A DNA stretch of 34,807 nt from Mucilaginibacter sp. (GCA_028287865.1 JAQBOU010000097.1:1-34807); one strand, 5' to 3'; positions 25,492 through 33,794 are shown, counted from the first letter of the stretch. Numbers and translations are program-made. The notes: generated by a model not told the origin, from the sequence alone.

Positions 25492-26607
25492 ATGGACGAA
25501 AAAAATTGGTATGTCATAGATGATATTGAAATATTAGATACACCGGCTTTGGTAGTTTATCCCGCCAGGGTAAAACAGAATATCGAACTGCTTAAAAGCA
25601 TGATCGATAACCCTGCCAGGTTGCGGCCGCATGTTAAAACCTATAAAAACAGGGAGGCTACCTTGCTGGCTATGGATGCAGGTATCACAAAATTTAAATG
25701 CGCTACCATTGCGGAGGCCGAAATGCTGGGTATATGCAAAGTACCCGATGTTTTGCTGGCTTATCAGCCCGTAGGGCCGAAGCTTAAAAGGTTTATTCAG
25801 CTTATTACCTCTTTCCCCGAAACCAAATTCTCTTGCCTGGTTGATAACGGCAACGCTGCACGGGATATATCCTCTTCAGCTGTATCAAATAACATCCGCA
25901 TACCTGTTTATATTGATTTGAATGTGGGTATGAACCGCACAGGGATTTTACCGGGCGGGGAAGCGTTGCAGCTTTACTTGGATTGTGACTTATTACCCGG
26001 TATAAAACCAGTTGGTTTGCATGCTTATGACGGCCATATCCATGATCCTGATCTGCAAACCCGGGCTGAAAAGTGTAACCAAGGTTTTGAACCGGTTATT
26101 AAATTACAGACTGAATTGAAGCAAAAGGGATATCCCGAACCGGTGATCATAGCAGGCGGTTCGCCAACATTTCCTATCCATGCAAAAAGGGATGCGGTTG
26201 AATGCAGTCCGGGTACTTATATTTATTGGGACAGGGGCTACCAAACCGCATTAAACGAACAACCATTTTTAACGGCCGCATTGGTGGTAGCAAGGGTAAT
26301 ATCCCTGCCTACCGAAACAAAAATATGCCTCGACCTGGGCCATAAGTCCGTTTCTGCCGAAAATGATTTAAGCAAACGGATTTACTTTCTGAATGCACCC
26401 GAATTAGTGATGACCGGGCAAAGTGAAGAACATTTGGTAGCAGAGGCCGGTAAAGATCATCGATATAAAATAGGGGATATATTATACGGATTGCCGTACC
26501 ATATTTGCCCTACCGTGGCATTATATGAACGGGCAATTATCATAGAAAACAAAAAGATCGCCGGTGAATGGAAAAACATCGCCCGCGACCGCAAAATAAC
26601 CATATAA
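25492..26607 (+). CDS. D-threonine-aldolase-like PLP enzyme (D-TA family)
   Basis: 371 residues of the alanine-racemase fold III type. The PLP-lysine motif LRPHVKTYKNREAT places the Schiff-base Lys at 49. The metal-site region typical of D-threonine aldolase and D-serine dehydratase appears as GHKSVSAEND and GLPYHICPTVALYE, with His337 and Cys339. AYDGHIHDPD and IIAGGSPTFPIH fit the barrel strands. Family members cleave or dehydrate D-3-hydroxy-amino acids; the exact substrate here is open. It lies between the RidA-like and dipeptidase genes on the same strand, suggesting degradation of D-amino acids from peptides or peptidoglycan. Confidence 0.87.
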   Translation: MDEKNWYVIDDIEILDTPALVVYPARVKQNIELLKSMIDNPARLRPHVKTYKNREATLLAMDAGITKFKCATIAEAEMLGICKVPDVLLAYQPVGPKLKRFIQLITSFPETKFSCLVDNGNAARDISSSAVSNNIRIPVYIDLNVGMNRTGILPGGEALQLYLDCDLLPGIKPVGLHAYDGHIHDPDLQTRAEKCNQGFEPVIKLQTELKQKGYPEPVIIAGGSPTFPIHAKRDAVECSPGTYIYWDRGYQTALNEQPFLTAALVVARVISLPTETKICLDLGHKSVSAENDLSKRIYFLNAPELVMTGQSEEHLVAEAGKDHRYKIGDILYGLPYHICPTVALYERAIIIENKKIAGEWKNIARDRKITI

Positions 26608-26643
26608 CCTCGTAGAGACACAATACTTTGTGTCTCTACGAGG
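26608..26643. repeat. long perfect palindrome directly after the D-TA gene
   Basis: Arms CCTCGTAGAGACACAA and TTGTGTCTCTACGAGG, 16 bp each with loop TACT, starting at the base after the D-TA stop codon. A decayed partner, GACGCAAAGTATTGGGTCTC, lies at 26685-26704. It may attenuate or stabilise the transcript; there is no T run, so it is not a standard terminator. Confidence 0.8.
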
Positions 26644-26725
26644 TGTCTCTGAATTGATAATTATATAATTACACACAATGCAAGGACGCAAAGTATTGGG
26701 TCTCTACATTGTAAAACAATAAAAC

Positions 26726-27796
26726 ATGTTCACCATAGATGCCCATTTAGATTTAAGCATGAACGCCCTGGAATGGAACCGCGACCTGCGGAAACCTGTT
26801 GCAGCAATAAACGAACGCGAAAAAGGCTTAAATGATAAACCTGACCGCGCCAAAGCAGTGGTTTCACTACCCGAATTACGAAATGGCAATATTGGCCTGG
26901 TGGTAGCCACACAGATCGGCAGGTATGTTGCGCCGGAAAACCCGCTGCCCGGCTGGCACTCGCCCGAACAGGCATGGGCGCAAACCCAGGGCCAGGTAGC
27001 ATGGTATAAAGCAATGGAAGAAGATGGCGGGATGGTACAAATAAATGATCTGCTCAGTCTTGAAAAGCATTTGAAGTTATGGAATGATGGGACACCCAAT
27101 AGTTCAAAGCCAATCGGATATATTTTAAGCCTGGAAGGCGCTGATTCTATCATTACCATAAAACACCTGGAACGTGCATATAATTATGGTTTAAGGGCAG
27201 TTGGCCCGGCACACTATGGCCCCGGCCGCTACGCACAAGGCACGGATGCTACCGGTTTTATGGGGCCGCAAGGGCATGAGCTGTTAAAGGAAATGGAGCG
27301 CCTGAATATTATTTTAGATGCCACGCATTTATGCGATGATAGTTTTTGGGAAGCACTGGATCATTTTAACGGGCACATTTGGGCTAGCCACAACAATTGC
27401 CGGGCTTTAGTGAACCATAACCGTCAGTTTAGTGATGAAATGATAAAAGAACTGGTAAACCGGGGTGCCGTGATAGGTGCTGCGTTAGATGCCTGGATGA
27501 TGGTGCCCGGTTGGGTAAGAGGTGTATCAACCCCCGAAGGAATGAACTGTAACCTGGAGGTGATGGTTGATCATATCGATCACATCTGCCAGCTGGCCGG
27601 CAATGCCCTCCATGTAGGCATCGGCTCCGACCTCGACGGCGCTTTTGGTCGCGAGCAATGCCCGTATGATTTAGAGACCATTGCTGATCTTCAAAAATTA
27701 CCTGCATTATTAACAAAGCGGGGTTATACTGAATCAGATATCGTAAATATGATGCACGGTAACTGGCTCAGGTTTTTAAGAAATGCGTGGAAATAA
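26726..27796 (+). CDS. membrane dipeptidase, peptidase family M19
   Basis: 356-residue binuclear-zinc dipeptidase. Metal-site signatures are the N-terminal HxD (FTIDAHLDLS, His7 and Asp9), the bridging Glu in LSLEGADSI, the His pair in DATHLCDDS and IWASHNNCRAL, and the late Asp in GIGSDLDGAFG. No signal peptide is visible, so it is probably cytoplasmic, unlike the mammalian membrane enzyme after which the family is named. M19 enzymes tolerate D-residues at the C-terminal side, which fits the neighbouring D-TA enzyme. A palindromic repeat and 82 bp separate it from that gene; co-transcription is plausible. Confidence 0.92.
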   Translation: MFTIDAHLDLSMNALEWNRDLRKPVAAINEREKGLNDKPDRAKAVVSLPELRNGNIGLVVATQIGRYVAPENPLPGWHSPEQAWAQTQGQVAWYKAMEEDGGMVQINDLLSLEKHLKLWNDGTPNSSKPIGYILSLEGADSIITIKHLERAYNYGLRAVGPAHYGPGRYAQGTDATGFMGPQGHELLKEMERLNIILDATHLCDDSFWEALDHFNGHIWASHNNCRALVNHNRQFSDEMIKELVNRGAVIGAALDAWMMVPGWVRGVSTPEGMNCNLEVMVDHIDHICQLAGNALHVGIGSDLDGAFGREQCPYDLETIADLQKLPALLTKRGYTESDIVNMMHGNWLRFLRNAWK

Positions 27797-27844
27797 GGGT
27801 ACAATTAATGTTTACATTGTGCTGCGGTATTATACCTTGTTAAC

Positions 27845-30442
27845 ATGAATGCAGAACAATCAAGATTAAAAGATTCAACCTGGAAAAAATGGGGGCCTTA
27901 TGTAAGCGACCGTCAATGGGGAACTGTTAGGGAGGATTACAGCGCCAACGGTGATGCCTGGAACTACATAACCCATGATATGGCCCGCAGCAAAGCCTAT
28001 CGCTGGGGCGAAGAAGGCATTGCCGGGATCTGCGACAACGAGCAATTGCTTTGTTTTGCGGTGGCATTTTGGAATAAAAAGGATCCTATTATCAAAGAAC
28101 GCTACTTCGGCCTCAGCAACCCCGAGGGCAACCATGGCGAGGATGTTAAAGAGCTATATTATTACCTTGATAATACGCCCACCCATTCGTACCAGAAAAT
28201 GCTGTATAAATATCCGCAAAACGAATATCCGTATGAGTGGCTGGTCGACGAAAATAAAAGACGGAGCCGTAACGACCCGGAATTTGAATTAATAGATACA
28301 GGCTTGCTCGACCAGGACGCTTATTTTGATATTTTTATCGAATACGTAAAAAACACACAGCAGGACATATTAATAAAGATCACCGTTAATAACAGGGGAG
28401 GTGAGGACGCCGCATTAAATGTATTGCCAACCTTATGGTTTCGTAATACCTGGGTATGGGGTTATGATAATTTTACCCCTCAATTAAGTGACGGTTCGCA
28501 CGGCGTAATTGAGATCTATCATAAAGACCTTGGTCAGTTTTATTTAAACACCGAAGGCTCGCCGGAGATACTGTTTTGTGACAACGAAACAAATACCAAA
28601 CAGCTTTATGATTATAACGATGGCAGGCAATTTTGTAAAGATGGCATCAATGACCATGTTGTTCATGGCGCGGATACCATCAACCAAAAAAAAACCGGGA
28701 CAAAGGCAAGCGTTAATTTTGATATAAATGTACCGGCAAAGCAAAGTGTTACGCTTCGTCTGAGGCTTTCACAGGATGCAGGGAATGGTTTTGATGATTT
28801 CGATAAGCTATTTGATGCCCGTAAGCAGGAAGCCGACCAATTTTATGCTGATCTGCAAAAAGGCAATAACGATACCGACCGCCGTATGGTACAGCGCCAG
28901 GCTTTCGCAGGTATGTTGTGGAGCAAACAGTTCTATTATTATGATGTAAGGCACTGGATCAACGGTGATCCGGCCGAACCTGCGCCTCCTGCCGAAAGGT
29001 TATTTACCAGGAACAGCAAATGGACACATTTAAATACAAAGGACGTTATTTCGATGCCTGATAAATGGGAATATCCCTGGTTCGCCTCCTGGGACCTGGC
29101 TTTTCATTGTTTGCCGCTTGCCTCACTGGATATGGCCTTTGCAAAAAATCAGCTCACGCTGCTCATCAGGGACTGGTATATGCATCCTAACGGGCAACTG
29201 CCGGCTTATGAGTGGGATTTTAGTGATGCAAATCCTCCTGTGCATGCCATGGTAACCTGGAAAATTTATCAGAAGGATAAAGAAGCCAACGGGGGTAAAG
29301 GGGATACCTATTTTTTAGAGCGCATTTTCCATAAGTTGATGCTCAATTTTACGTGGTGGGTAAACCGTAAGGATGCAGCAGGGAATAATATTTTTGAAGG
29401 GGGTTTTTTAGGGCTGGATAACATAGGCGTATTTGACCGCAATGCAAAACTGCCTCTGGGTGAACGCCTGGAGCAGGCCGACGGCACCAGCTGGATGGCC
29501 ATGTATTCTTTAAACCTGTTGCGTATTGCCGCAGAGCTGGCTGTAACCAACAAGGCCTACAATGATATTGCCAGTAAGTTCTTCGAACATTTTATTTACA
29601 TTTCGGGTGCGTTATCGAATCTTGGACAAAATAAGGAAGGTCTTTGGGACGATACAGATGGCTTTTTTTACGACCAGTTGCGCTTGCCCGATAACAGTAC
29701 TGAGAAAATGCGGGTTAGGAGCCTGGTTGGTTTAATCCCTTTGTTTGCTGCCGAAGTGCTGGATGATGACGATATAACCAACAACCCTATCTTTAGAGAC
29801 CGCATGACCTGGTTTGCCGAAAATCGTCCAGATCTTGCTTTGCTGGTGTCACGCTGGGCAGAAACCAAGGGAACGGGTAAGCACCTCATCAGTTTGTTAC
29901 GGGGCTACCGCATGAAATCCCTGCTTAAATATATGCTGGACGAAAATGAGTTTTTAAGTCCTTATGGGATTCGCTCGGTTTCAAAATATCATTTAAATAA
30001 TCCTTATCAGGTTAAAGTGGATGGCATGGAGTTCAGTATAAAATATACCCCTGCCGAAAGTGACAGCGGTTTATTTGGCGGCAACAGTAACTGGCGCGGC
30101 CCTATATGGATGCCCATGAACTTTTTACTGATCGAAAGCCTGCAAAAATTTCATGAGTATTACGGCGATGACTATAAAATTGAATGCCCTACAGGTTCGG
30201 GTGTTTTCATGAATATGCAGCAGGTTGCGGAGGAATTGTACCGGCGCGTGTCTAATATATTTTTGCGGGATAAAGACGGTAAAAGGGCAGTATTCGGCAA
30301 TTACGCCAAGCTGCAAAACGACCCCAACTTTAAAGATTATATATTGTTTTATGAATATTTTGATGGGGATAACGGCCGCGGGGTAGGCGCCTCCCATCAA
30401 ACAGGGTGGACAGGGTTGATAGCTAACTGCTTGCATCAGTAA
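27845..30442 (+). CDS. GH63/MGH1-type glycoside hydrolase (alpha-glucosidase-like)
   Basis: 865-residue cytoplasmic-looking protein (no signal peptide). The N-terminal domain opens with KKWGPYVSDRQWGTVREDYS and DAWNYITHDMARSKAYRWGE, typical of this family. The (alpha/alpha)6 catalytic part includes WFASWDLAFHCLPL, GQLPAYEWDFSDANPPVHA, RLEQADGTSWMAMYSL and WRGPIWMPMNFLLIESL. Family members act on alpha-glucosides such as glucosylglycerate or mannosylglycerate relatives; the substrate here is undefined. The last six codons and the hairpin downstream are duplicated 363 bp further on, around element E2. It starts 48 bp after the dipeptidase gene, but no functional link is evident. Confidence 0.88.
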   Translation: MNAEQSRLKDSTWKKWGPYVSDRQWGTVREDYSANGDAWNYITHDMARSKAYRWGEEGIAGICDNEQLLCFAVAFWNKKDPIIKERYFGLSNPEGNHGEDVKELYYYLDNTPTHSYQKMLYKYPQNEYPYEWLVDENKRRSRNDPEFELIDTGLLDQDAYFDIFIEYVKNTQQDILIKITVNNRGGEDAALNVLPTLWFRNTWVWGYDNFTPQLSDGSHGVIEIYHKDLGQFYLNTEGSPEILFCDNETNTKQLYDYNDGRQFCKDGINDHVVHGADTINQKKTGTKASVNFDINVPAKQSVTLRLRLSQDAGNGFDDFDKLFDARKQEADQFYADLQKGNNDTDRRMVQRQAFAGMLWSKQFYYYDVRHWINGDPAEPAPPAERLFTRNSKWTHLNTKDVISMPDKWEYPWFASWDLAFHCLPLASLDMAFAKNQLTLLIRDWYMHPNGQLPAYEWDFSDANPPVHAMVTWKIYQKDKEANGGKGDTYFLERIFHKLMLNFTWWVNRKDAAGNNIFEGGFLGLDNIGVFDRNAKLPLGERLEQADGTSWMAMYSLNLLRIAAELAVTNKAYNDIASKFFEHFIYISGALSNLGQNKEGLWDDTDGFFYDQLRLPDNSTEKMRVRSLVGLIPLFAAEVLDDDDITNNPIFRDRMTWFAENRPDLALLVSRWAETKGTGKHLISLLRGYRMKSLLKYMLDENEFLSPYGIRSVSKYHLNNPYQVKVDGMEFSIKYTPAESDSGLFGGNSNWRGPIWMPMNFLLIESLQKFHEYYGDDYKIECPTGSGVFMNMQQVAEELYRRVSNIFLRDKDGKRAVFGNYAKLQNDPNFKDYILFYEYFDGDNGRGVGASHQTGWTGLIANCLHQ

Positions 30443-30496
30443 TCAAAAACCTGTTGTGAAGAAAGATTTCCGAAGTTTTTGAAACTTCGGAAATCT
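30422..30496. repeat. direct repeat copy A: GH63 gene tail plus hairpin
   Basis: 75 bp including the codons for ANCLHQ, the stop codon and a perfect hairpin with 15-bp arms (AGATTTCCGAAGTTT and its complement) around a 3-base TTG loop. Copy B lies at 30785-30859, with eight mismatches and no indels. Confidence 0.9.
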
Positions 30497-30784
30497 AAAT
30501 TGCCTGTTCAAGTGTCTACACTTGAACCTTCTTCACCTCGTAATTCCTATATTGCCCGTTCAAGTGTTCACACTTGAACGTCTAAAATTTTAAGCGTCCA
30601 CGCTTAAATCAAAATAGCCATTGTTAATTCACAATAAAAATCCCATATTTATTTCATGTCACGCAACGCCTCAACGACGAACTTTAGCGCAAATCCGGAA
30701 AGCCCATTAAAAATAATTAGTTAATTTAAGCGTGCACGCTTAAAAAAAATTACATTCAAGTGTGGACACTTGAATGGGCGGGTT
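30497..30784 (+). repeat. nested-palindrome element E2
   Basis: Hairpins in mirror order: an extra outer one (30506-30527), outer left GTTCAAGTGTTCACACTTGA at 30558, inner left TTTAAGCGTCCACGCTTAAA (30589-30608), a core of about 115 bp, inner right TTTAAGCGTGCACGCTTAAA (30725-30744, fully self-complementary) and outer right TTCAAGTGTGGACACTTGAA (30755-30774). It fills exactly the space between direct repeat copies A and B. Orientation is opposite to E1. No ORF in the core. Confidence 0.82.
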
Positions 30785-30859
30785 GCTAACTGCTTGCATC
30801 AATAATCAAAAACCTGTCCTGAAGAGAGATTTTCGAAGTTTCAAAAACTTCGGAAATCT
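30785..30859. repeat. direct repeat copy B: duplicated GH63 gene tail plus hairpin
   Basis: Second copy of 30422-30496. It keeps the codons for ANCLHQ and a stop (CATCAATAA) although it is far outside the gene. Its hairpin loop is CAA where copy A has TTG, the reverse complement. Confidence 0.9.
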
Positions 30860-30922
30860 GAAGCCGTAAATCTCTTAATGTGTTAAATTGACACAATAAA
30901 ATTTCTTTTTCTCCTTTTATTC

Positions 30923-30953
30923 ATTTAGTTTTACGTAACCACATAAACTAAAT
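30923..30953. promoter_or_regulatory. operator-like inverted repeat upstream of the isomerase gene
   Basis: Perfect 9-bp arms ATTTAGTTT and AAACTAAAT separated by 13 bp, ending 12 bp before the ATG. TTTAGTT/AACTAAA half-sites are shared with the site upstream of the DUF1080 gene at 14287. A regulator site is inferred. Confidence 0.45.
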
Positions 30954-30965
30954 TATCAAATAAAC

Positions 30966-31898
30966 ATGAATTTCAGCAGGCGTAAGTTTTTGCAAAGTAC
31001 CGGTACACTGGCACTTGGCAGTTTGGCTTTTTCAGGAAAAGCCGGTTCTCTTTTTAATTCAGCGGAGCTGCACCCGGTTGGTTTGCAGCTTTTTACATTT
31101 TTTGGGGTGATAGATGATGATGTAAAAGGTACCTTAAGCCGCATCGCGGCTATCGGTTACAAAGAACTGGAATCGGCATTCAGCAAAAAGGGTGGTTATT
31201 ATGGCATGAAACCAAAGGAATTCAAGGCCATGGTGAATGACCTGGGGATGTCGTGGAAATCGCATCACGTATTGGGTGCGCCGTTTAAATTGCCCAAAGG
31301 CTATAAAATGCCGCTCGGCACTGATGGCAAACCGATGGTGATACCACAAAAGATGGCTAACCTGCAGGATAATATGCAGCAATTGGTAGATGAAGCTGCC
31401 GCAGGCGGTATTAAATACCTGGTTTGTGCTAATGCGCCTACCGGCACGCTTGAAGAGATCAAAACCACTGTTGAAACGTTAAACAAAACCGGCGAAGCAG
31501 CAAAGAAAGTTGGGATACAGTTTGCTTACCACAACCACGACATGGAATTTCATGAAGTGGAGGGTAAAATTCCGTACCATTTGCTGCTGAAAGAAACAGA
31601 TGCGAAAAATGTAAAGATGGAGCTCGACCTGGCATGGGCTGTTAAAGGTGGTCATGACCCCGTAGAAATATTTAAAGCTTATCCCGGCCGTTTCCCGTTG
31701 TGGCATGTAAAGGATTTGGATGCCAGCCATAACGATATATTACCTGTGGGCAGGGGGACTATCGATTTTAAAAGAATATTCGAGAATAAAGCAATTGCCG
31801 GAATGCAGCATTTCTTTGTTGAGCATGACATGCCTAAGGATGCTTATGCAAGTGCTAAAAGCAGCTTTGAGTATCTTACCAAAACCCTTAAGGCCTGA
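30966..31898 (+). CDS. Tat-exported sugar phosphate isomerase/epimerase (TIM barrel)
   Basis: 310 residues of the xylose-isomerase-like TIM-barrel superfamily. The N-terminus MNFSRRKFLQSTGTLALGSL is a twin-arginine signal (SRRKFLQ), so the folded protein should reach the periplasm. Barrel strands bearing metal or substrate ligands are PVGLQLFTFF, YHNHDMEFHE, MELDLAWAVKGG, LWHVKDLD and FFVEHDMPKD. Family members have been tied to 3-keto-sugar metabolism in Bacteroidetes, which would link it with the DUF1080 protein, also exported; this is inference. The gene stands alone behind the E2 repeat region. Confidence 0.87.
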   Translation: MNFSRRKFLQSTGTLALGSLAFSGKAGSLFNSAELHPVGLQLFTFFGVIDDDVKGTLSRIAAIGYKELESAFSKKGGYYGMKPKEFKAMVNDLGMSWKSHHVLGAPFKLPKGYKMPLGTDGKPMVIPQKMANLQDNMQQLVDEAAAGGIKYLVCANAPTGTLEEIKTTVETLNKTGEAAKKVGIQFAYHNHDMEFHEVEGKIPYHLLLKETDAKNVKMELDLAWAVKGGHDPVEIFKAYPGRFPLWHVKDLDASHNDILPVGRGTIDFKRIFENKAIAGMQHFFVEHDMPKDAYASAKSSFEYLTKTLKA

Positions 31899-31917
31899 TG
31901 ATTAAAGAAGAGGTCAA

Positions 31918-32361
31918 TTACCTGAATTGCGTACTTATTTTGAAGTTTCTTTTAAGGTCCTGATTGATCATTTTACTTTCCATGGTAACCGGGATAATGT
32001 GAAAATATAAGGATCCGGTTTTCATTTCGTTGAGTTTTTCATCAAGCGGAACATAAAAGGTTTCAGCGCAGGATTCACCGAGCGAATAGCTGCCAAGATA
32101 TTGCTTCGAATTGAGAGAATATTGAGGTTTTTCACCCTTTTTTACTACAAAAACCCGGAAAGCGATATTACAATAACCACTCTTTGAACCATCATAATAA
32201 ATTTTCAAATATGGTTTTCCATTTACCTGCCTGCTTTTTAAAGAATCTGGCGACCAACTATAAATAACGGGCTTATAATGTTGGGAAAAAGAAAAATGAT
32301 GATGATCCGCTGCATTAAATGCCCGGATCACCATCATTCCGCATATTAGTAAAAAGTTCAT
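31918..32361 (-). CDS. small secreted protein downstream of tyrosinase, function unknown
   Basis: 147 residues, N-terminal hydrophobic signal MNFLLICGMMVIRAFNA (about 1-17). The mature part starts with a His-rich DHHHFSFSQHY, then beta-rich sequence with YLKIYYDGSKSGYCNIAFRV and SLGESCAETFYVPL, where two Cys could pair or bind metal. No family recognised. It starts 2 bp after the tyrosinase stop codon on the same strand, so co-transcription is nearly certain. The HHH run close to the N-terminus, and the gene order, would suit a copper-handling caddie-type partner of the tyrosinase, but this is only a hypothesis. Confidence 0.7.
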   Translation of the reverse strand: MNFLLICGMMVIRAFNAADHHHFSFSQHYKPVIYSWSPDSLKSRQVNGKPYLKIYYDGSKSGYCNIAFRVFVVKKGEKPQYSLNSKQYLGSYSLGESCAETFYVPLDEKLNEMKTGSLYFHIIPVTMESKMINQDLKRNFKISTQFR

Positions 32362-32363
32362 TC

Positions 32364-33794
32364 TTAACCTGCTTTCTCAGCAATAACAATTTCAACTTTG
32401 CCTGTAGTCAGCTTAGCTTCACTGTTTTCATTCATAGGTACTGCTATCAGCTGCACCTTAACTTCATCACTGACTTTATTGGTACTAACGGAAAAATGAC
32501 TGCTTAAATTGCGTGTTGCGTCCAAAACGAATTTAAGCCGGTGAGGCGGCATTGGTTCCATGTTGTTATCCATTTTCATAACATGGTTAGAACCAAAAAA
32601 GCTGATACTTCCAACATAATGAGGATCGGTTATCGGCGTATTGACAGTTAAGTCCGGCGCATCCACAAAAACCCTCACAAAAAAGTCTTCTTTACCCGGA
32701 GGAACGATGTCACTAAGGATGATCTTGATCTCTTTTTTACCAGTACTTATCTGATCAAAAGTAACAGCATTCCCTTTATTGATTTTATGTCCCATCAAAT
32801 TTGAAAACCTTTGGGCGCCTGCCAGAGAAAAAACAGCCGGCGCCTGTTTAGTTGCGGTTGCACTGGCGGTGCTCACCAGTTCATCATTGCTTATAATATT
32901 AAATGTACTGGCTAACCTCGGTATGTTAAGAATGTTGTGTTGTGTATCATACATATAGCCAAGGTTACGCTCGTTCATCATACTTTTAACCACAATATCA
33001 ACCGGGGCTCCGTTAATATTATGGAAGTTTTGTTTGAAAACATAGTTGTTATACGGTACATCGGTTGAGTTTTGGTGCCCTCTGTCGTTCCAGGTGGCCC
33101 ACAAGCGGTCAATATTGGCATGATGAAGCCAGAAAATAGGATCAAGAGGAGACCAGTAATTGCCCATATTACCGCCTATCCGTCCATGTACATTATTGTG
33201 CGGCCTGCCTTCCAGCTGGCCGGTGCCGCCGCCTGAAGGCGGCCGCTGTGATACGGCCTTGTAGCTTCCGAAATCCTCGTACGAATCAAGATTTAAAATA
33301 GTGGCAATTACCGGCGGCCCCACAAATTCTGCAGGCATGGGTGTTGTTGGCCCCGCCTGCCTGGTGTTATCAAATAAAACGTTTCCATTTCCCCAAAATG
33401 AAGCCGGAATAGTAGGATGCGTTGTCCAGTCCCAATAAGGTAAATTAAAAGCAGGATTACCGCAGGCCGCCCGGCATATTTCTTCAAACTTTAACAAGTA
33501 GGCGCGGTGCCATGGTAAAAAAAACCAATTGCCGTGTGGGCAAAAGTTATAATGGATACTTGCCTGGTAGTGCCAGCTGGTAGGATCGGAAGCGGGTCTT
33601 TGTTTCATCACCTGTACCGCTTTACTGTAAAGGGAAAGGTCGGAATTTGTTGGGCTGAGATTTGCAACATTTTTACGAACCCTTAAAGCAGGAGCCGCCA
33701 GGCTCTTAGCCCATGAAAGTTCTTTACCGGCTAATAATACACTCCCTGCAAGCAGGGACGATGATTTAATAAAATTGCGTCTTTTGATTTGCAT
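32364..33794 (-). CDS. Tat-exported tyrosinase / polyphenol oxidase
   Basis: Type-3 dicopper oxidase of o-diphenols or monophenols, 476 residues, with a twin-arginine signal (KRRNFIKSS, about 1-23). CuA ligands: His81 (with Cys85 as in HxxxC of thioether-bearing plant enzymes), His87 and His96 in CPHGNWFFLPWHRAYL. CuB ligands: His199 and His203 in RPHNNVHGRIGG, then the HH pair at 224-225 in DPIFWLHHANIDR. The part from about 340 is the C-terminal beta-domain seen in plant polyphenol oxidases. The Cys85-His87 loop is just one residue. It forms a pair with the small secreted protein downstream. Confidence 0.92.
   Translation of the reverse strand: MQIKRRNFIKSSSLLAGSVLLAGKELSWAKSLAAPALRVRKNVANLSPTNSDLSLYSKAVQVMKQRPASDPTSWHYQASIHYNFCPHGNWFFLPWHRAYLLKFEEICRAACGNPAFNLPYWDWTTHPTIPASFWGNGNVLFDNTRQAGPTTPMPAEFVGPPVIATILNLDSYEDFGSYKAVSQRPPSGGGTGQLEGRPHNNVHGRIGGNMGNYWSPLDPIFWLHHANIDRLWATWNDRGHQNSTDVPYNNYVFKQNFHNINGAPVDIVVKSMMNERNLGYMYDTQHNILNIPRLASTFNIISNDELVSTASATATKQAPAVFSLAGAQRFSNLMGHKINKGNAVTFDQISTGKKEIKIILSDIVPPGKEDFFVRVFVDAPDLTVNTPITDPHYVGSISFFGSNHVMKMDNNMEPMPPHRLKFVLDATRNLSSHFSVSTNKVSDEVKVQLIAVPMNENSEAKLTTGKVEIVIAEKAG

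Noticed and set aside
27429-27716. 95-residue minus-strand ORF within the dipeptidase gene
   Set aside because: Arg/Pro/His-rich antisense shadow of a gene with intact zinc-binding motifs.
30422-30859. Hairpins with 15-bp stems as plain intrinsic terminators
   Set aside because: Neither is followed by a T run (AAATTGCC and GAAGCCG follow), so they are listed as parts of a duplicated repeat and not as terminators.
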